Shown: piece by piece, positions 6,164 through 14,843 of the stretch
Position numbering within the stretch: the first letter of the stretch is position 1
Layout of the letters: every line of letters begins with the position of its first letter
DNA from: Strigomonas culicis
Lineage: Eukaryota > Euglenozoa > Kinetoplastea > Trypanosomatida > Trypanosomatidae
Direction of reading: 5' to 3'
Assembly: GCA_000482145.1 (NCBI GenBank)
Contig: AUXH01000346.1
Span: 1-20,576 of the forward strand
Length of the DNA: 20,576 bases
Position numbers and translations under genes: made by a program
The notes under the pieces: generated by a model
What the model was told of the DNA's origin: nothing
The model's input: the letters and a program-made list of their open reading frames with translations, nothing else
The model's database searches: none

Positions 6164-7891
6164 TTACTCCTCTTGCGTCTCGCTCTCCTCCTTCTGACGC
6201 ATGGAGCCCTCCTGCTGGCGCAGCGTGCTCTGGATGTAGAGCGGCGGCGCGTCGAAGGCGGGGGTCGTGTCCTCCTGCGGGCGCGCCTCGCTGCGCATGG
6301 TCTGGCGGTACTCCTCGTAGCTCTGGCCCTCCTCGATCTCGTGCATCATCACCTCGCGCGCGGTGCCGATGAGGCGGTCGAACATGCGCTTGCCGATCCG
6401 CGCCGTCTTGGCGGTCTCGCTACTGACCACCACATTCGCCACGGAGAGATGACCGTAGAGGAACTCGATGTGGCCCGCGCAGTCGCCCTCGTGCAGCGTC
6501 GCAATGACGTTGCTGTTGCTGCCCACGACCTCGAGCGTGCCCTCCACCACGATGTGGATCCAGTTGCCGGGCGCGCCGGCGCAGATGAGCCGCTGGCCCT
6601 GCGAGAAGGTGCCCTCCTTCAGCGTCTCCGCCAGGTTGGAGCGTTCCTCCGGCGTGAGGCACGAGAGGTAGGGCACGTGGTCCAGCAGCGCCGCGTAGCG
6701 CTGGCGACGCTCCTCCATCGCGCGCGAGGTGATGATCTTGTACGCGTGGCGGTTGAGCGACGCACACTGCACCGTCTCGATCGCGACCGCCGTGAACTCG
6801 CTGGGCGCCGCGTACATGAGGGCGATATCGCCCACCGTGTCGCCGCGGCCGAGCGGCACCGTCTCCTGCTGCGCGGACTCGATCGCCGCGTGGGTCTCCG
6901 CCTGGCCGGAGAGGATGAGGAAGAACTCGTCGTTCAGCTCCCCCTTGCGGACGATCGTCTGGCCTACCTCGAAGTTCTGGATGTCCATCGTCGACGCGAT
7001 CTTCGAAATGTCCGTGTCGTCTAGGAAGGAGAAGAGGAAGTGGCGCTCTAAGGTGCGCTCGATCAGCCGCATGCTGTCGCGCGCCTTGGGCGTCATCACG
7101 AAGTTGGTGTGGAGCGCCTCCTCCGCATCGAAGGGCACGTCGGAGATGCCGGCGCGCGTGCCGCGCTTCATCTGCAGTGTGCGGCGGGCGCTGTCCTCCT
7201 TGTCATCCAGCGGCGCCGCCTCCGGCTGCTCGTCCTCCTCCTCGTCCTCCTCCGCGTCGTGCGCGCGGTCCGCGGACAGCTTCTCGTCCTTCTCCTCCTC
7301 CTCGCCGGCAGCGGCCGCGCCGCCGAAGGTGAAGGCCTGCATCTGCCGCTCCTCGTACTGCGTGATCTGGGTCGCGGCCAGGTCGATCATCTCCTCCTGC
7401 GGCACGCACGTCTCGTCGTTGGCGTCCCGCGCGGAGTGGCACGACGACGACCTGGCATCCAGCTCCACGTCCTGCTCCAAGCTCACGTCAGCGGCGACCT
7501 CGCTGTCCGCGTTGTGGGCGTCCGCCGGCACCGGCAGGGGTTCCGCGTCCACCACCTCCGCAGCGACCGGCTCCTCCGACTCGCCCCGCTCCAGGCGCTC
7601 GAGCGTCCTGGCGACGACCGCCTTAAAGCGGTAGTCCACGTTCTTCACATTCACGTGGATGCCGTTCGTGACGCAACAGATGGTGCGCTTTCCCTTCGCG
7701 CCGCGCCCATGGCGGTTTTTCTTCGTCTTGCGTGCCGTGCTCTTCTTCTTCGGCTCATCGGTATCGCCAAGCTGTTTGTACGTGTCCAGTGTGGAGGAAA
7801 TGTTGATGAGAATCTTCTTTTTCGTGTCCGTGGCCAACGACGTGTCGGACGCGTTGACCCACTGCACCACTAATTTATCAAAATCGGACAT
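6164..7891 (-). CDS. PKA regulatory-subunit-like protein with two degenerate cyclic-nucleotide-binding domains
   Basis: A 575-residue protein. Residues 1-100 are basic and partly helical, with no family I recognise. Residues 100-235 are low-complexity and strongly acidic (about 197-233). A basic segment, ARRT (235-238) and KRGTRAGIS (242-250), sits where PKA regulatory subunits hold their inhibitor sequence. Two tandem cNMP-binding domains follow (about 285-385 and 405-510), laid out as in PKA-R: FLFSFLDD, then VGQTIVRKGELNDEFFLILSG. The phosphate-binding cassettes are altered. Site A reads VGDIALMYAAPSEFTA (353-368), with Asp355 for Glu and Ser364 for the key Arg. Site B has His474 for Glu and Ser483 for Arg. 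Binding of cAMP is therefore unlikely. Trypanosomatid PKA-R proteins are known to respond to nucleosides instead. From memory, Leishmania PKAR3, tied to subpellicular microtubules, may be the ortholog; unverified. The tail from about 520 is polar. Confidence 0.88.
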   Translation of the reverse strand: MSDFDKLVVQWVNASDTSLATDTKKKILINISSTLDTYKQLGDTDEPKKKSTARKTKKNRHGRGAKGKRTICCVTNGIHVNVKNVDYRFKAVVARTLERLERGESEEPVAAEVVDAEPLPVPADAHNADSEVAADVSLEQDVELDARSSSCHSARDANDETCVPQEEMIDLAATQITQYEERQMQAFTFGGAAAAGEEEEKDEKLSADRAHDAEEDEEEDEQPEAAPLDDKEDSARRTLQMKRGTRAGISDVPFDAEEALHTNFVMTPKARDSMRLIERTLERHFLFSFLDDTDISKIASTMDIQNFEVGQTIVRKGELNDEFFLILSGQAETHAAIESAQQETVPLGRGDTVGDIALMYAAPSEFTAVAIETVQCASLNRHAYKIITSRAMEERRQRYAALLDHVPYLSCLTPEERSNLAETLKEGTFSQGQRLICAGAPGNWIHIVVEGTLEVVGSNSNVIATLHEGDCAGHIEFLYGHLSVANVVVSSETAKTARIGKRMFDRLIGTAREVMMHEIEEGQSYEEYRQTMRSEARPQEDTTPAFDAPPLYIQSTLRQQEGSMRQKEESETQEE

Positions 7892-8319
7892 GTTTGGTTT
7901 CTGTTATTTTTGTTTGTTGATTTGTTTTTAACTGTTATTTAGTAGCGCTAAATATATTAAACAAAGTGAAATATGGAAAAGGAAAAAAATAAAATACTAA
8001 ATGTGAACGTGTTGTCGATGATGCAAGAGCGTCCGTGTTACATTGCGGTTTTAAAGGTAAAGGAGCGGGTTAAGGAGAACAATGGATGAGCAGTGTGTCA
8101 GCGGCATGAGTGCATACATTTCAGGAAAGGAATCACAGGGTCAAAGTGCATGACACCACAAAAGGACACAAAATAAAAAGGGCGTCTAGTAAAGGAAGGA
8201 AATCAAAGGGATGAGACAGTTGGATAAAGTAGAGTGTCATGATTAGTTACATTAACACGGTGTATAACAACTCCAAGCAAAAAGTAACTGAAGCTACCGG
8301 ACACAGACGGGTCGGCCCT
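7892..8319. other. Intergenic region between the carboxypeptidase and PKA-R-like genes
   Basis: About 430 bases of AT-rich spacer. It holds the leader region of the PKA-R-like gene at its left end and the 3' untranslated region of the carboxypeptidase gene. Nothing else is recognisable. Confidence 0.5.
7948..7996 (-). promoter_or_regulatory. Putative trans-splice acceptor for the PKA-R-like gene
   Basis: On the minus strand a T-rich tract (ATTTTTTTCCTTTTCC) is followed by AATATATTTAG ending at 7948, giving a leader of 56 bases. Later AGs, such as AACAG at 7932, are alternatives. The coding start at 7891 is unaffected. Confidence 0.45.
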
Positions 8320-11277
8320 TCACGCACTGGAGCTCTTGCTGCGTGACGCCTGGCGCTTCTTCGCGCCGTTCGTATGGCGCCGCGCGACGATCTCCGCGGG
8401 CACATCGACGCAACTGCTGCGGGACCGCGGCGAGGTGCTGCGCACGCGCGGACACGCGATAGACCGCGGCGGGCCGGCTGCAGGCGTCTGCGCGAGCAGG
8501 GCGATGGCCGTCTCCATCGGCAGGAACTCCCTCACACCCTTCACCGTTACCGGCGGCAACGTGCGCACGCCTCGAATGGTCAACTTGTCCGGGATTTCCT
8601 CGGGCGGCAGGGACAGCATAATCCGCTGCAGGATGCTGCTCGCGGACGCCGCGGCGGCGTTCGCCGACTCGCCCCGCGTGCCGTCCCTGTACGCGAGCAC
8701 GAAGAGCTTCTCCGCCGCCTCGACCATGAGCTGGCGCTCGATGTACGCCTCCATGCCCTTCAGCGTCTGCGCCGTGGTCAGGAGCAGGCGGCTCCACGGG
8801 TTGCAGTTGTGCAGGTCGAGCAGGCCCAGCAGCACAGCCTTCCCCGTGTCGCCGAACGTGGCCGGCGTGTAGCGCGGCGTCAGCTGGTCCGGCGGCAGGT
8901 CCTCCGCGGCGAGGGCGGGGTGCCGGGGGAGCGTGTTGAGGAAGCGGCCCGCCACGTGCGAGGCCTCGATCGCATAGCTGTGCACGCAGCCCGTCTCAAG
9001 ATACCACACGATGCGCGCGGACGACTCCTTGCCTTTGCCGGACTTGCTGACGGCGAACATGTTCGCCTCGGAGTAGTTGCAGCTCGTGAACTCCAGGTAC
9101 GGCGTGTTGAGCGCGACGAGCTTGGCGTAGAGGAGGTTCTGGACCTGCCGCTTGCCCTCCAGCCCGTTGCCGTACAGGAACGTCCCCTTGCGGTTGGCGT
9201 GCGCGTGCATGTCGACGAAGAGCGAGAGCTTGTTCTCGCGCGCGATGGGCAGCACGAGCTGGCGCAGGCAGAACGGCGCCGGGTGACGCACCGGCGAGGG
9301 CGTGCTGTACATGCGGTTCAGATCCACGCCCGCGGCGTCCACGCGGCTGTGGCCGCGCACCACCCCGTCGGGGTTGATCATGGGCACAATCAAAAAGACG
9401 AACTTCTCGCGCAGCATGAGTGCGCGCGGGTCCCTGGGCTCCAGCAGGAAGGACAGCGCCCCGTGCATCATGTGGCTGCCCGGGCACTCGCCGGGGTGCA
9501 CCCGCGCGGTCAGCACAACGAACGTTTTGTTTCGAAAACGGTACGGCCGGCGGGTGCCACCCTGCGCCTTCCCTGTCGCAGACGAGAGCGGTATGTTGCG
9601 CTCGGGCCCCAGCAGCCCGATGCGGGTGCTCAGATCGATGCCCCGCAGGTCGGAGATGGTGAGGAGGTCGATTGCCCGCCCATCCAAGCTCCTGCACAGC
9701 ATCTCTCGATGGAAGTAGATCAAGGACGGGTTCGCGTCCCGCATCGCGTCGGTGACGGTCATTTCGGCGGCGTAGGGGTCCTCGATCGCACGCTCTTCCA
9801 AGCGCCGCGCCAGCTCCTCATCGGCTGGCCGCAGCGCCGCGGCCTGCCACGTGCGCAGATGGGTCTGCAGGGTTGTGTACGAGTAGGGGTGGTTGCTGGC
9901 GATGTAGATGGCCTCGCAGAGCGGGTGCCCCAGCGGGTACGACGACGTGCGCGGAATGGGGGTCTCGATGCGGAAGGAAAAGGTGAGATTCATGGCGACG
10001 TCCTTGTGCGCCTTCTTCTTCTTCCGCTTTGCCGGCTTCGCCGCCGCAAAGGACATGACGGCGGTCGTCGAGTCATTCGTCGTGGTGCTGCAGGGCGGCC
10101 GCTCCGCCTCCTCGCCGTCCGCGTCGGCGGCGCCGCCGGTGGGCACCTCTGCCTCGTCGTCGCTCGCGCAGCCCCCGCCCTTCTCCTTGTACTCCAGCAG
10201 CGGGTAGCCGGGCGTGGAGGGCATCGTCGCCAGCGGCACGACAACGGACCTCCCCGGAATACGGCGGTACTCCGGCCTCTCGGGGAAGATGGCACGCACG
10301 GGCATCCAGTCGTAGGTGAACATGTTGCTGTGCATCATGCCGATCATGGTCACCGACACGGACACATTGCGACCGCCGCCACGCACGGAGAAGTGAAACC
10401 ACTGGCGGTTATTCGTCTGCATCGGCGTATTGCCGCAGTCCATGCTGGTGTAAAAGGTGTAGCAGTAGGCGCCGGTGCGCTCTACTTGGATCAGATTGCC
10501 GCTGTCGAACTGGGAAGAAAACTCTAAATCATCCTCGGCGAAGTAAAAGGTGCGCTGGTTCATCGGGGGTGGGGTGTAGGTCCAACCCGTGCCCGTGGGG
10601 CTCGTGGCCGCGGAAGACGCTGACTCCGCCTCTGCCCATGGTGGCTGCGGTTCTTGAAGAGGGGCTGGGAGCGCCCTCTCTTGGGCACCTGCCGCATCGC
10701 TCGTGTTGCCGGGGCGGAGGGAGCCGTTCCTCTTCCTTGCGTTGGGTGTGGCCGGGCTCGCTCGTTGTCCGGGGTCAACTCCAGCACAGCAGAGAGAGGA
10801 GGGCGCCTCTTTCGTTCCCTTGCTCTCCCGGCGCACAGCCTGGGCGGGGGCCTCCTGCTTCCCCTGCGACGGGCGCTTGCTGCGGGTACCGCCGCTCATG
10901 CGCCGCTCGACGTTCTTCTGCACAGGAGAGCGAGACGTCTTTGTTTTTGTCGTTGCCAGTAACAGGACGGGCGACTCCTCCGCCGCGTAGCTGTCTGGGG
11001 AGCCACCCGCGTTGGAGTGCGTGGGCGACGTGAGGGTGAGTGTGGGGAGCGAGCCGCTGCGCCCGCAGCTCGGCGTCGAGATCGCGGGAAGCATGTCAGG
11101 CCGCTCCCTCGCCGCGGGCGGCGCCGCTTGCTTCACAGAGGATCGTTTCTCGCGGCGCGGTACTGCATCCGCGCCGGCCCGTCCCTCGGCGCGACGGTCA
11201 AGACCGGCACTACTGCTGCCACTCTTTGGCGGCGTCGCAGCGTCACAGCGGCTGCCTCGCTTCTCACTCGTGCTCAT
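8320..11277 (-). CDS. Cytosolic zinc carboxypeptidase, M14 family (CCP/Nna1/AGBL type), likely tubulin deglutamylase
   Basis: A 985-residue metallocarboxypeptidase. Residues 1-225 are low-complexity, basic and Ser/Pro-rich. The CCP N-domain follows (about 240-465), with FYFAEDDLEFSSQFDSGNL and RQWFHFSV, ending in HPYSYT (463-468). The catalytic domain (about 515-825) has HPGE (594-597) supplying His594 and Glu597 as zinc ligands, NPDGVVRG (635-642), VDLNR (651-655), VDMHAHANRKGTFLYGN with His691 as third zinc ligand, and YAIEAS with catalytic Glu771. All catalytic positions are therefore present. The family trims polyglutamate side chains or C-terminal Glu/Tyr from tubulin in the cytosol and axoneme; the substrate here is inferred. 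An insertion at about 365-427 contains a lysine cluster (PAKRKKKKAHK). The open frame extends 46 codons upstream with a hydrophobic, signal-like stretch, but that part precedes the likely splice acceptor, so the Met at 11277 is preferred. The C-terminus is basic and Ser-rich. Confidence 0.92.
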   Translation of the reverse strand: MSTSEKRGSRCDAATPPKSGSSSAGLDRRAEGRAGADAVPRREKRSSVKQAAPPAARERPDMLPAISTPSCGRSGSLPTLTLTSPTHSNAGGSPDSYAAEESPVLLLATTKTKTSRSPVQKNVERRMSGGTRSKRPSQGKQEAPAQAVRRESKGTKEAPSSLCCAGVDPGQRASPATPNARKRNGSLRPGNTSDAAGAQERALPAPLQEPQPPWAEAESASSAATSPTGTGWTYTPPPMNQRTFYFAEDDLEFSSQFDSGNLIQVERTGAYCYTFYTSMDCGNTPMQTNNRQWFHFSVRGGGRNVSVSVTMIGMMHSNMFTYDWMPVRAIFPERPEYRRIPGRSVVVPLATMPSTPGYPLLEYKEKGGGCASDDEAEVPTGGAADADGEEAERPPCSTTTNDSTTAVMSFAAAKPAKRKKKKAHKDVAMNLTFSFRIETPIPRTSSYPLGHPLCEAIYIASNHPYSYTTLQTHLRTWQAAALRPADEELARRLEERAIEDPYAAEMTVTDAMRDANPSLIYFHREMLCRSLDGRAIDLLTISDLRGIDLSTRIGLLGPERNIPLSSATGKAQGGTRRPYRFRNKTFVVLTARVHPGECPGSHMMHGALSFLLEPRDPRALMLREKFVFLIVPMINPDGVVRGHSRVDAAGVDLNRMYSTPSPVRHPAPFCLRQLVLPIARENKLSLFVDMHAHANRKGTFLYGNGLEGKRQVQNLLYAKLVALNTPYLEFTSCNYSEANMFAVSKSGKGKESSARIVWYLETGCVHSYAIEASHVAGRFLNTLPRHPALAAEDLPPDQLTPRYTPATFGDTGKAVLLGLLDLHNCNPWSRLLLTTAQTLKGMEAYIERQLMVEAAEKLFVLAYRDGTRGESANAAAASASSILQRIMLSLPPEEIPDKLTIRGVRTLPPVTVKGVREFLPMETAIALLAQTPAAGPPRSIACPRVRSTSPRSRSSCVDVPAEIVARRHTNGAKKRQASRSKSSSA

Positions 11278-11764
11278 ACAAACAAGAGGAGAATGAAGTC
11301 TAAAATGACGTGCACACTGGGAACACGGAAACAACAACAAAAAGAGAAGCAATACCTCTAAAGGAATAAAAATGATAAAGGAACAAAAAAAAAGTGGGTG
11401 CCAATTAATGAACAAACGTGAAGTTCAAGAAGAATTCAAAGTACTATCTAATTAAAGCTATCAGAAATGAAAAGAAGAAAGAGTGATGCTTTATACTTTT
11501 GGAACACTAAGTGAGAGTGCAAATTTGAAGAAGAAAACGGTGCAGCGTCACTGCAAGCAAAAAACAAGTCTAATACATAGAGCCCGTTGCGGCTCAAATC
11601 CAATTTAATAATAACACATAAACTAATTATTAATTTTGCTGTTAATTAGCTATCCACTTTGCGCAGCTCAGCACGCATGTACAGCTGCATATCTCATACA
11701 CACACTTGTATTTAGAAGCACCGTCCTTTTTATTGTCGTTGTTCTTCTCGTGGCGAGGTCATCC
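11278..11764. other. Intergenic region between SRP68 and the carboxypeptidase gene
   Basis: About 490 bases of AT-rich spacer with the leader of the carboxypeptidase gene on its left and the 3' untranslated region of SRP68 on its right. No further gene or RNA structure is recognised. Confidence 0.5.
11317..11350 (-). promoter_or_regulatory. Putative trans-splice acceptor for the carboxypeptidase gene
   Basis: On the minus strand GCTTCTCTTTTTGTTGTTG continues into TTTCCGTGTTCCCAG, ending at 11317. The leader would be 39 bases and would leave the upstream hydrophobic frame extension outside the mRNA. CCTTTAG at 11358 is an alternative, also inside the extension. Confidence 0.55.
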
Positions 11765-13369
11765 TTATTCGGGGTAGTCAATAAACGTGGAGGCAATATC
11801 GACGAAGACCGGCTTGAAGGGCACGGCCTGGAAATCGGGAGGGAACCGCATCACGTTGGCGGCGACGCCCACCTCCTCGGCGGTGGCCTCGACCAAGTAC
11901 GCGGGCGGGGCGGCCTGCTTGTGGTACGCGGCCGCCGTCTGCTCCATCGCGGTCAGCACGAAGAGCGACTGCTCGTTGCGGTCGCGCAGCAGCTTGCCGG
12001 CCGCCGAGGTCGGGCCCTCCTCCTGCAGCACCGCCAGCGCGGCCTGGTAGCAGGACTTGGCCTTGGCGAGCTCGCCCAGCACGCGCCACGCCTCGCCGAG
12101 GTACAGCAGCTTGCCGGCGCGGCACACTGCCGCGTGCGCCTCGACGTCGGCGCGGCCGGTGACGCCCGGCAGCAGCTCCATCTCCCCGACGGACTCGTTC
12201 GCGGCCTCGTAGAGCCGCACCACCTCCAGCGGCGACGCGTAGAGGGACGGCAGGATGTCGCCCTTGCGCCCCTTCGCGGCCGCGGACGACTGCAGCGCCG
12301 CCTCGGTCGCGTGGAAGCGCCGACTGTGCACCTCGGCGAGGAAGAGGTTGCGGCTCAGTGTCTCCGCGGCGACCTGGAAGAGAAAGAAGTGGACGAGCAG
12401 CTGGAGCTGCGTCTGCTGCGCGGTGCCCTCGGCCGCCCCGCGCAGGTCCTGCCGCGCGTGCGCGAGGGCGTCGTTGTAGTAGTTCACCCGGCGGTCCATG
12501 AGGTCGAGCACCTTGTTCATCTGACCCACCGTCACCGCGCCGCTGCCCTCCAGCACCTTCGCCTCAACGGAGTGCACCGGCACCGAGCGCGCCTCGCGCA
12601 GTGCGTCCTTCACCTTGATGTTCGCCACGGCGAGCTCGCGGCCGTTCCACTGCAGCACGGTGCGCGTCGTCTGCGCCTCGCCGGCCTCCTCCGACACGAC
12701 CGCGTGGTGCGGCAGCGCGGCCGGCGTGTACGCCTTCGCGTCCTCGCCGAGCCGCTGCATGCAGTAGACGACGCGGTCGTCCAGCTCGCCCACCTTCATG
12801 CGCACGACGGGGAAGTGCGCGTCGTCGACCTGCGCGGACACCTCCGCGTAGGCCTGGCGCGACTGCAGGAAGTGCGACTTCGCGTCCTTCAGCGCGCCGT
12901 GGGCCGCCGCCGCACGCCCGCGCACCTCCAGCTCGTAGGCGCGGCACTCCACCTGCAGCCGCGGCGCGGCCACCGCGTGCGCGACGGCGCTCAGCTTGCT
13001 CGCCCACTTCACCGCCTTGTTGAGCCGCTTGCGGTACTGGTCGTGCGGGGGAACGCCGCCGGGCGGCCTGCTGCCCTCGCCCTGCGACTCCTTCGCGGCC
13101 CGGACCGTCTCCTGCTGCGCCTCCGCCGCGGACCAGCAGCGCTCCGCGTAGAGCGCCAGCAGCATGAGGTGCCGCGCGTCCGTCGCGTTGTGCTTCGTCA
13201 CCTCCTTGTTCAGGAACTTCTTCTTCTCATTCGACAGGTGCAGCTGCTGGCGCAGGGTCGCGAGGCGGTTCGTCAGGTAGTGGTGGTACCGGGTGTAGTC
13301 CTCCGCGCGAAGACCGTGCTGCAGCTGCGTCTCCTTAATGAAGTGTGTTAGATCAAAGTCAAGCGCCAT
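11765..13369 (-). CDS. SRP68: Signal recognition particle 68 kDa subunit (SRP68)
   Basis: Component of the cytosolic signal recognition particle; with SRP72 it binds the SRP RNA and helps couple signal-peptide recognition to docking at the endoplasmic reticulum. The 534-residue protein shows the SRP68 N-terminal RNA-binding domain: QHGLRAEDYTRYHHYLTNRL (17-36), KKFLNKEVT (50-58), ARHLMLLALYAERCWSAA (65-82) and RKRLNKAVKWASKL (113-126). These match the order and spacing of other eukaryotic SRP68 proteins (HGLR..DY.RYR, the ...ERAWS helix, and RLRKAVKHA). The rest is alanine-rich and helical, as expected for TPR-like repeats, ending in a C-terminal part that would bind SRP72. It is shorter than human SRP68 (about 627). 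The open frame extends 26 codons upstream in AT-rich sequence; MALDFDLTHF at 13369 is the natural start. The 571-codon plus-strand frame opposite is a shadow. Confidence 0.92.
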   Translation of the reverse strand: MALDFDLTHFIKETQLQHGLRAEDYTRYHHYLTNRLATLRQQLHLSNEKKKFLNKEVTKHNATDARHLMLLALYAERCWSAAEAQQETVRAAKESQGEGSRPPGGVPPHDQYRKRLNKAVKWASKLSAVAHAVAAPRLQVECRAYELEVRGRAAAAHGALKDAKSHFLQSRQAYAEVSAQVDDAHFPVVRMKVGELDDRVVYCMQRLGEDAKAYTPAALPHHAVVSEEAGEAQTTRTVLQWNGRELAVANIKVKDALREARSVPVHSVEAKVLEGSGAVTVGQMNKVLDLMDRRVNYYNDALAHARQDLRGAAEGTAQQTQLQLLVHFFLFQVAAETLSRNLFLAEVHSRRFHATEAALQSSAAAKGRKGDILPSLYASPLEVVRLYEAANESVGEMELLPGVTGRADVEAHAAVCRAGKLLYLGEAWRVLGELAKAKSCYQAALAVLQEEGPTSAAGKLLRDRNEQSLFVLTAMEQTAAAYHKQAAPPAYLVEATAEEVGVAANVMRFPPDFQAVPFKPVFVDIASTFIDYPE

Positions 13370-13521
13370 CTCACAAAATCGGTTGTGAAAATGAGAGAGA
13401 ACGAGATAATTATTCACAGATAATATTAATACTAATAATAAATGCACTCTACAGAACGCAGCAACAAGTACGTATACCTATTGACGTGTATTCGTAGAAA
13501 TGCGCGCTTGGAAACCTACGG

Positions 13522-13575
13522 CTAAGAGAGAGTGAGACAAGAATCAGAAGAGGAGCGGGGAGAAAGAGAGAGGAA
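13522..13575 (-). promoter_or_regulatory. Putative trans-splice acceptor for SRP68
   Basis: On the minus strand a long C/T-rich tract (TTCCTCTCTCTTTCTCCCC, then CTCACTCTCTCTTAG) ends at 13522. The leader would be 152 bases. This is one of the clearest tracts in the window, although nearer AGs exist (for example ATTATTAG at 13431). Confidence 0.6.
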
Positions 13576-13825
13576 TGTATTCTTACCGTGCAAAAGAAGT
13601 ACAAAATCAAAGAGACGGAATTGGTGCCACTGACCCAGTGATATACACTGATCTTCAAAAGAGCAGCAGTAGCACGTTAACGTGTCACTACCACGTCTAC
13701 TTTTTTTTTTGGTGAAAAGGAAAACACTTTTTAAAAGAGAAAAAAATGTAGACCTATGAAAAATAAAAAATAACTTGCTTTACCTCGATAGACGAAACAA
13801 GACGGAAGAAAAGGAAGGTGTGAAG

Positions 13826-13844
13826 CGTCACCTAAAAGGTGACG
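13826..13844. other. Perfect 8-bp stem, 3-nt loop hairpin downstream of eS19
   Basis: The plus strand reads CGTCACCT, then AAA, then AGGTGACG, a perfect inverted repeat. It lies about 90 bases past the eS19 stop codon on the transcript strand, probably in the 3' untranslated region or just beyond. A role in mRNA stability or 3'-end processing is possible, but nothing in the sequence proves one. Confidence 0.75.
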
Positions 13845-13935
13845 TCACTTGTTCCTTCTTCCTGGTTTTTGCTTTCTCATGCACTGCCATAGACACTGGT
13901 GTCTCTGCACAATGAGGATGTGAGAAATAAACCAC

Positions 13936-14442
13936 TTACTTCTTACCGTTGAACTTGCGGATCTGCACCTGGAAGGCGAGCGAGTCCACGACCTTGCGGC
14001 CCTTCTTGGTGACGCGCTGGCCGTTGGGGTTGCCCTCGCTGTCGTTGACCTTCTCGAGCAGGCCGAGCTTGGACAGGGACTTGCACGCCCAGTGGAGAAG
14101 ACCGGTGGCGGCGCGAACGGTGTGCTCGGGGCGGCTGCCGTTGTTCTTCTTCTTCGCGAAGCGCTTGCTGAGCCCGCCGTAGCCCTCACCGGGGCGAAGG
14201 TACAGCGCGCGGAGCACGGCGGCGCAACGGATGTAGTACCAGTCCTTGTTCTGGGGAGCGCGCTCGCGGCCGTGGGAAGACTTCATGATCTCGGTGCAGT
14301 TGGGCACCATGATCTTGCCCTCGCGCTTGAAGTGCGCGGCGGCAGTCTTGATCCAGCGCCACGCGTTCACATCGCGGAGCACAGCACCCTTCTTCTTGCC
14401 GATGCGGCGGACCTTGCAGTTGCGGTTAGTGGGGGCGACCAT
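13936..14442 (-). CDS. RPS19: 40S ribosomal protein eS19 (RPS19)
   Basis: Cytosolic small-subunit ribosomal protein needed for 18S rRNA maturation and the head of the 40S subunit. The 168-residue protein shows the conserved eS19 features: a helical segment with WRWIKTAAAHFKREGKI, then KDWYYIRCAAVLRALYLRPG (about 66-85), a glycine-rich YGGLSKRFA, the arginine- and histidine-containing GSRPEHTVRAATGLLHWA, and SLSKLGLLEKV followed by GQRVTKKGRKVVDSLA. It is slightly longer than animal RPS19 (about 145), with a longer N-terminal lead. Codon use is strongly biased to C- or G-ending codons, as expected for a highly expressed gene. The gene stands alone between SRP68 and a phosphatase; only one copy is seen here, though ribosomal protein genes are often duplicated in trypanosomatids. 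Confidence 0.97.
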   Translation of the reverse strand: MVAPTNRNCKVRRIGKKKGAVLRDVNAWRWIKTAAAHFKREGKIMVPNCTEIMKSSHGRERAPQNKDWYYIRCAAVLRALYLRPGEGYGGLSKRFAKKKNNGSRPEHTVRAATGLLHWACKSLSKLGLLEKVNDSEGNPNGQRVTKKGRKVVDSLAFQVQIRKFNGKK

Positions 14443-14843
14443 TGTGAAGAACTGATTGTATGCCGAGGATAAGCTGCAGTCGGTGTGGGGGGGGGGATGT
14501 AATAGAGAGAGAGAAAATGATAAGAAAAAAAAAGAAGAGTCGAGAGATGGAGGGGGAGGGAAGGAAAGGGGAAATTAAAGGCGATAGAAACAGGCAGAGT
14601 AAGAGCAGTGAAGACACTCATAAAGAGGTGCTCATCTTCACACATCATTCATCACCTTATAAAAAAGGGGAGAAAAAAAAAGCATTAGTATCCGTAAACT
14701 GGAAACCTGTTACAATACCGTAGCCGCACCAGAAAAAGAAACAACCCACAAGACAACAACGACAGTACATGAGTCTCTGTGTACATTCGACAGTAGAAAA
14801 TGGAAGTGCACACAACCTTTAATAATTGAAAGAAGATATTATA
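14443..14843. other. Intergenic region between the phosphatase and eS19
   Basis: About 400 bases. The left half is strongly purine-rich on the plus strand and forms the splice tract for eS19. The right half should be the phosphatase 3' untranslated region. Short frames on both strands are low-complexity (Lys/Glu on plus, Ser/Leu/Pro on minus) and are not believed to be genes. Confidence 0.5.
14474..14570 (-). promoter_or_regulatory. Trans-splice acceptor for eS19
   Basis: On the minus strand an exceptionally long pyrimidine tract contains CCTTCCCTCCCCCTCC, a run of nine T, CTCTCTCTCTATT and ten C. It reaches its first following AG in GACTGCAG at 14474. The leader is 31 bases. The strong tract fits a highly expressed ribosomal protein gene. 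Confidence 0.7.

Larger units (their letters stand above)
13370..13935. other. Intergenic region between eS19 and SRP68
   Basis: About 570 bases of AT-rich spacer. The left part is the SRP68 leader, with its acceptor at 13522. The right part should be the 3' untranslated region of eS19 and contains a compact hairpin (13826-13844). No gene is supported; a 69-codon minus-strand frame at 13449-13658 spans the acceptor and is low-complexity. Confidence 0.5.

Noticed and set aside
8374..10527. 717-codon open frame on the plus strand opposite the carboxypeptidase gene
   Set aside because: Its product is low-complexity Arg/Ala/Gly/His-rich sequence, as expected for the complement of a GC-rich gene, while the minus strand encodes all M14 catalytic motifs.
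11278..11415. Hydrophobic signal-peptide-like extension of the carboxypeptidase
   Set aside because: The 46 extra codons are AT-rich, and a good splice acceptor at 11317 falls inside them, so they are unlikely to be translated. Cytosolic CCP enzymes also lack signal peptides.
11636..13351. 571-codon plus-strand frame opposite SRP68
   Set aside because: The product is rich in Arg, Leu, His and Val with no domain; the minus strand carries clear SRP68 motifs. Third-position GC bias explains the open frame.
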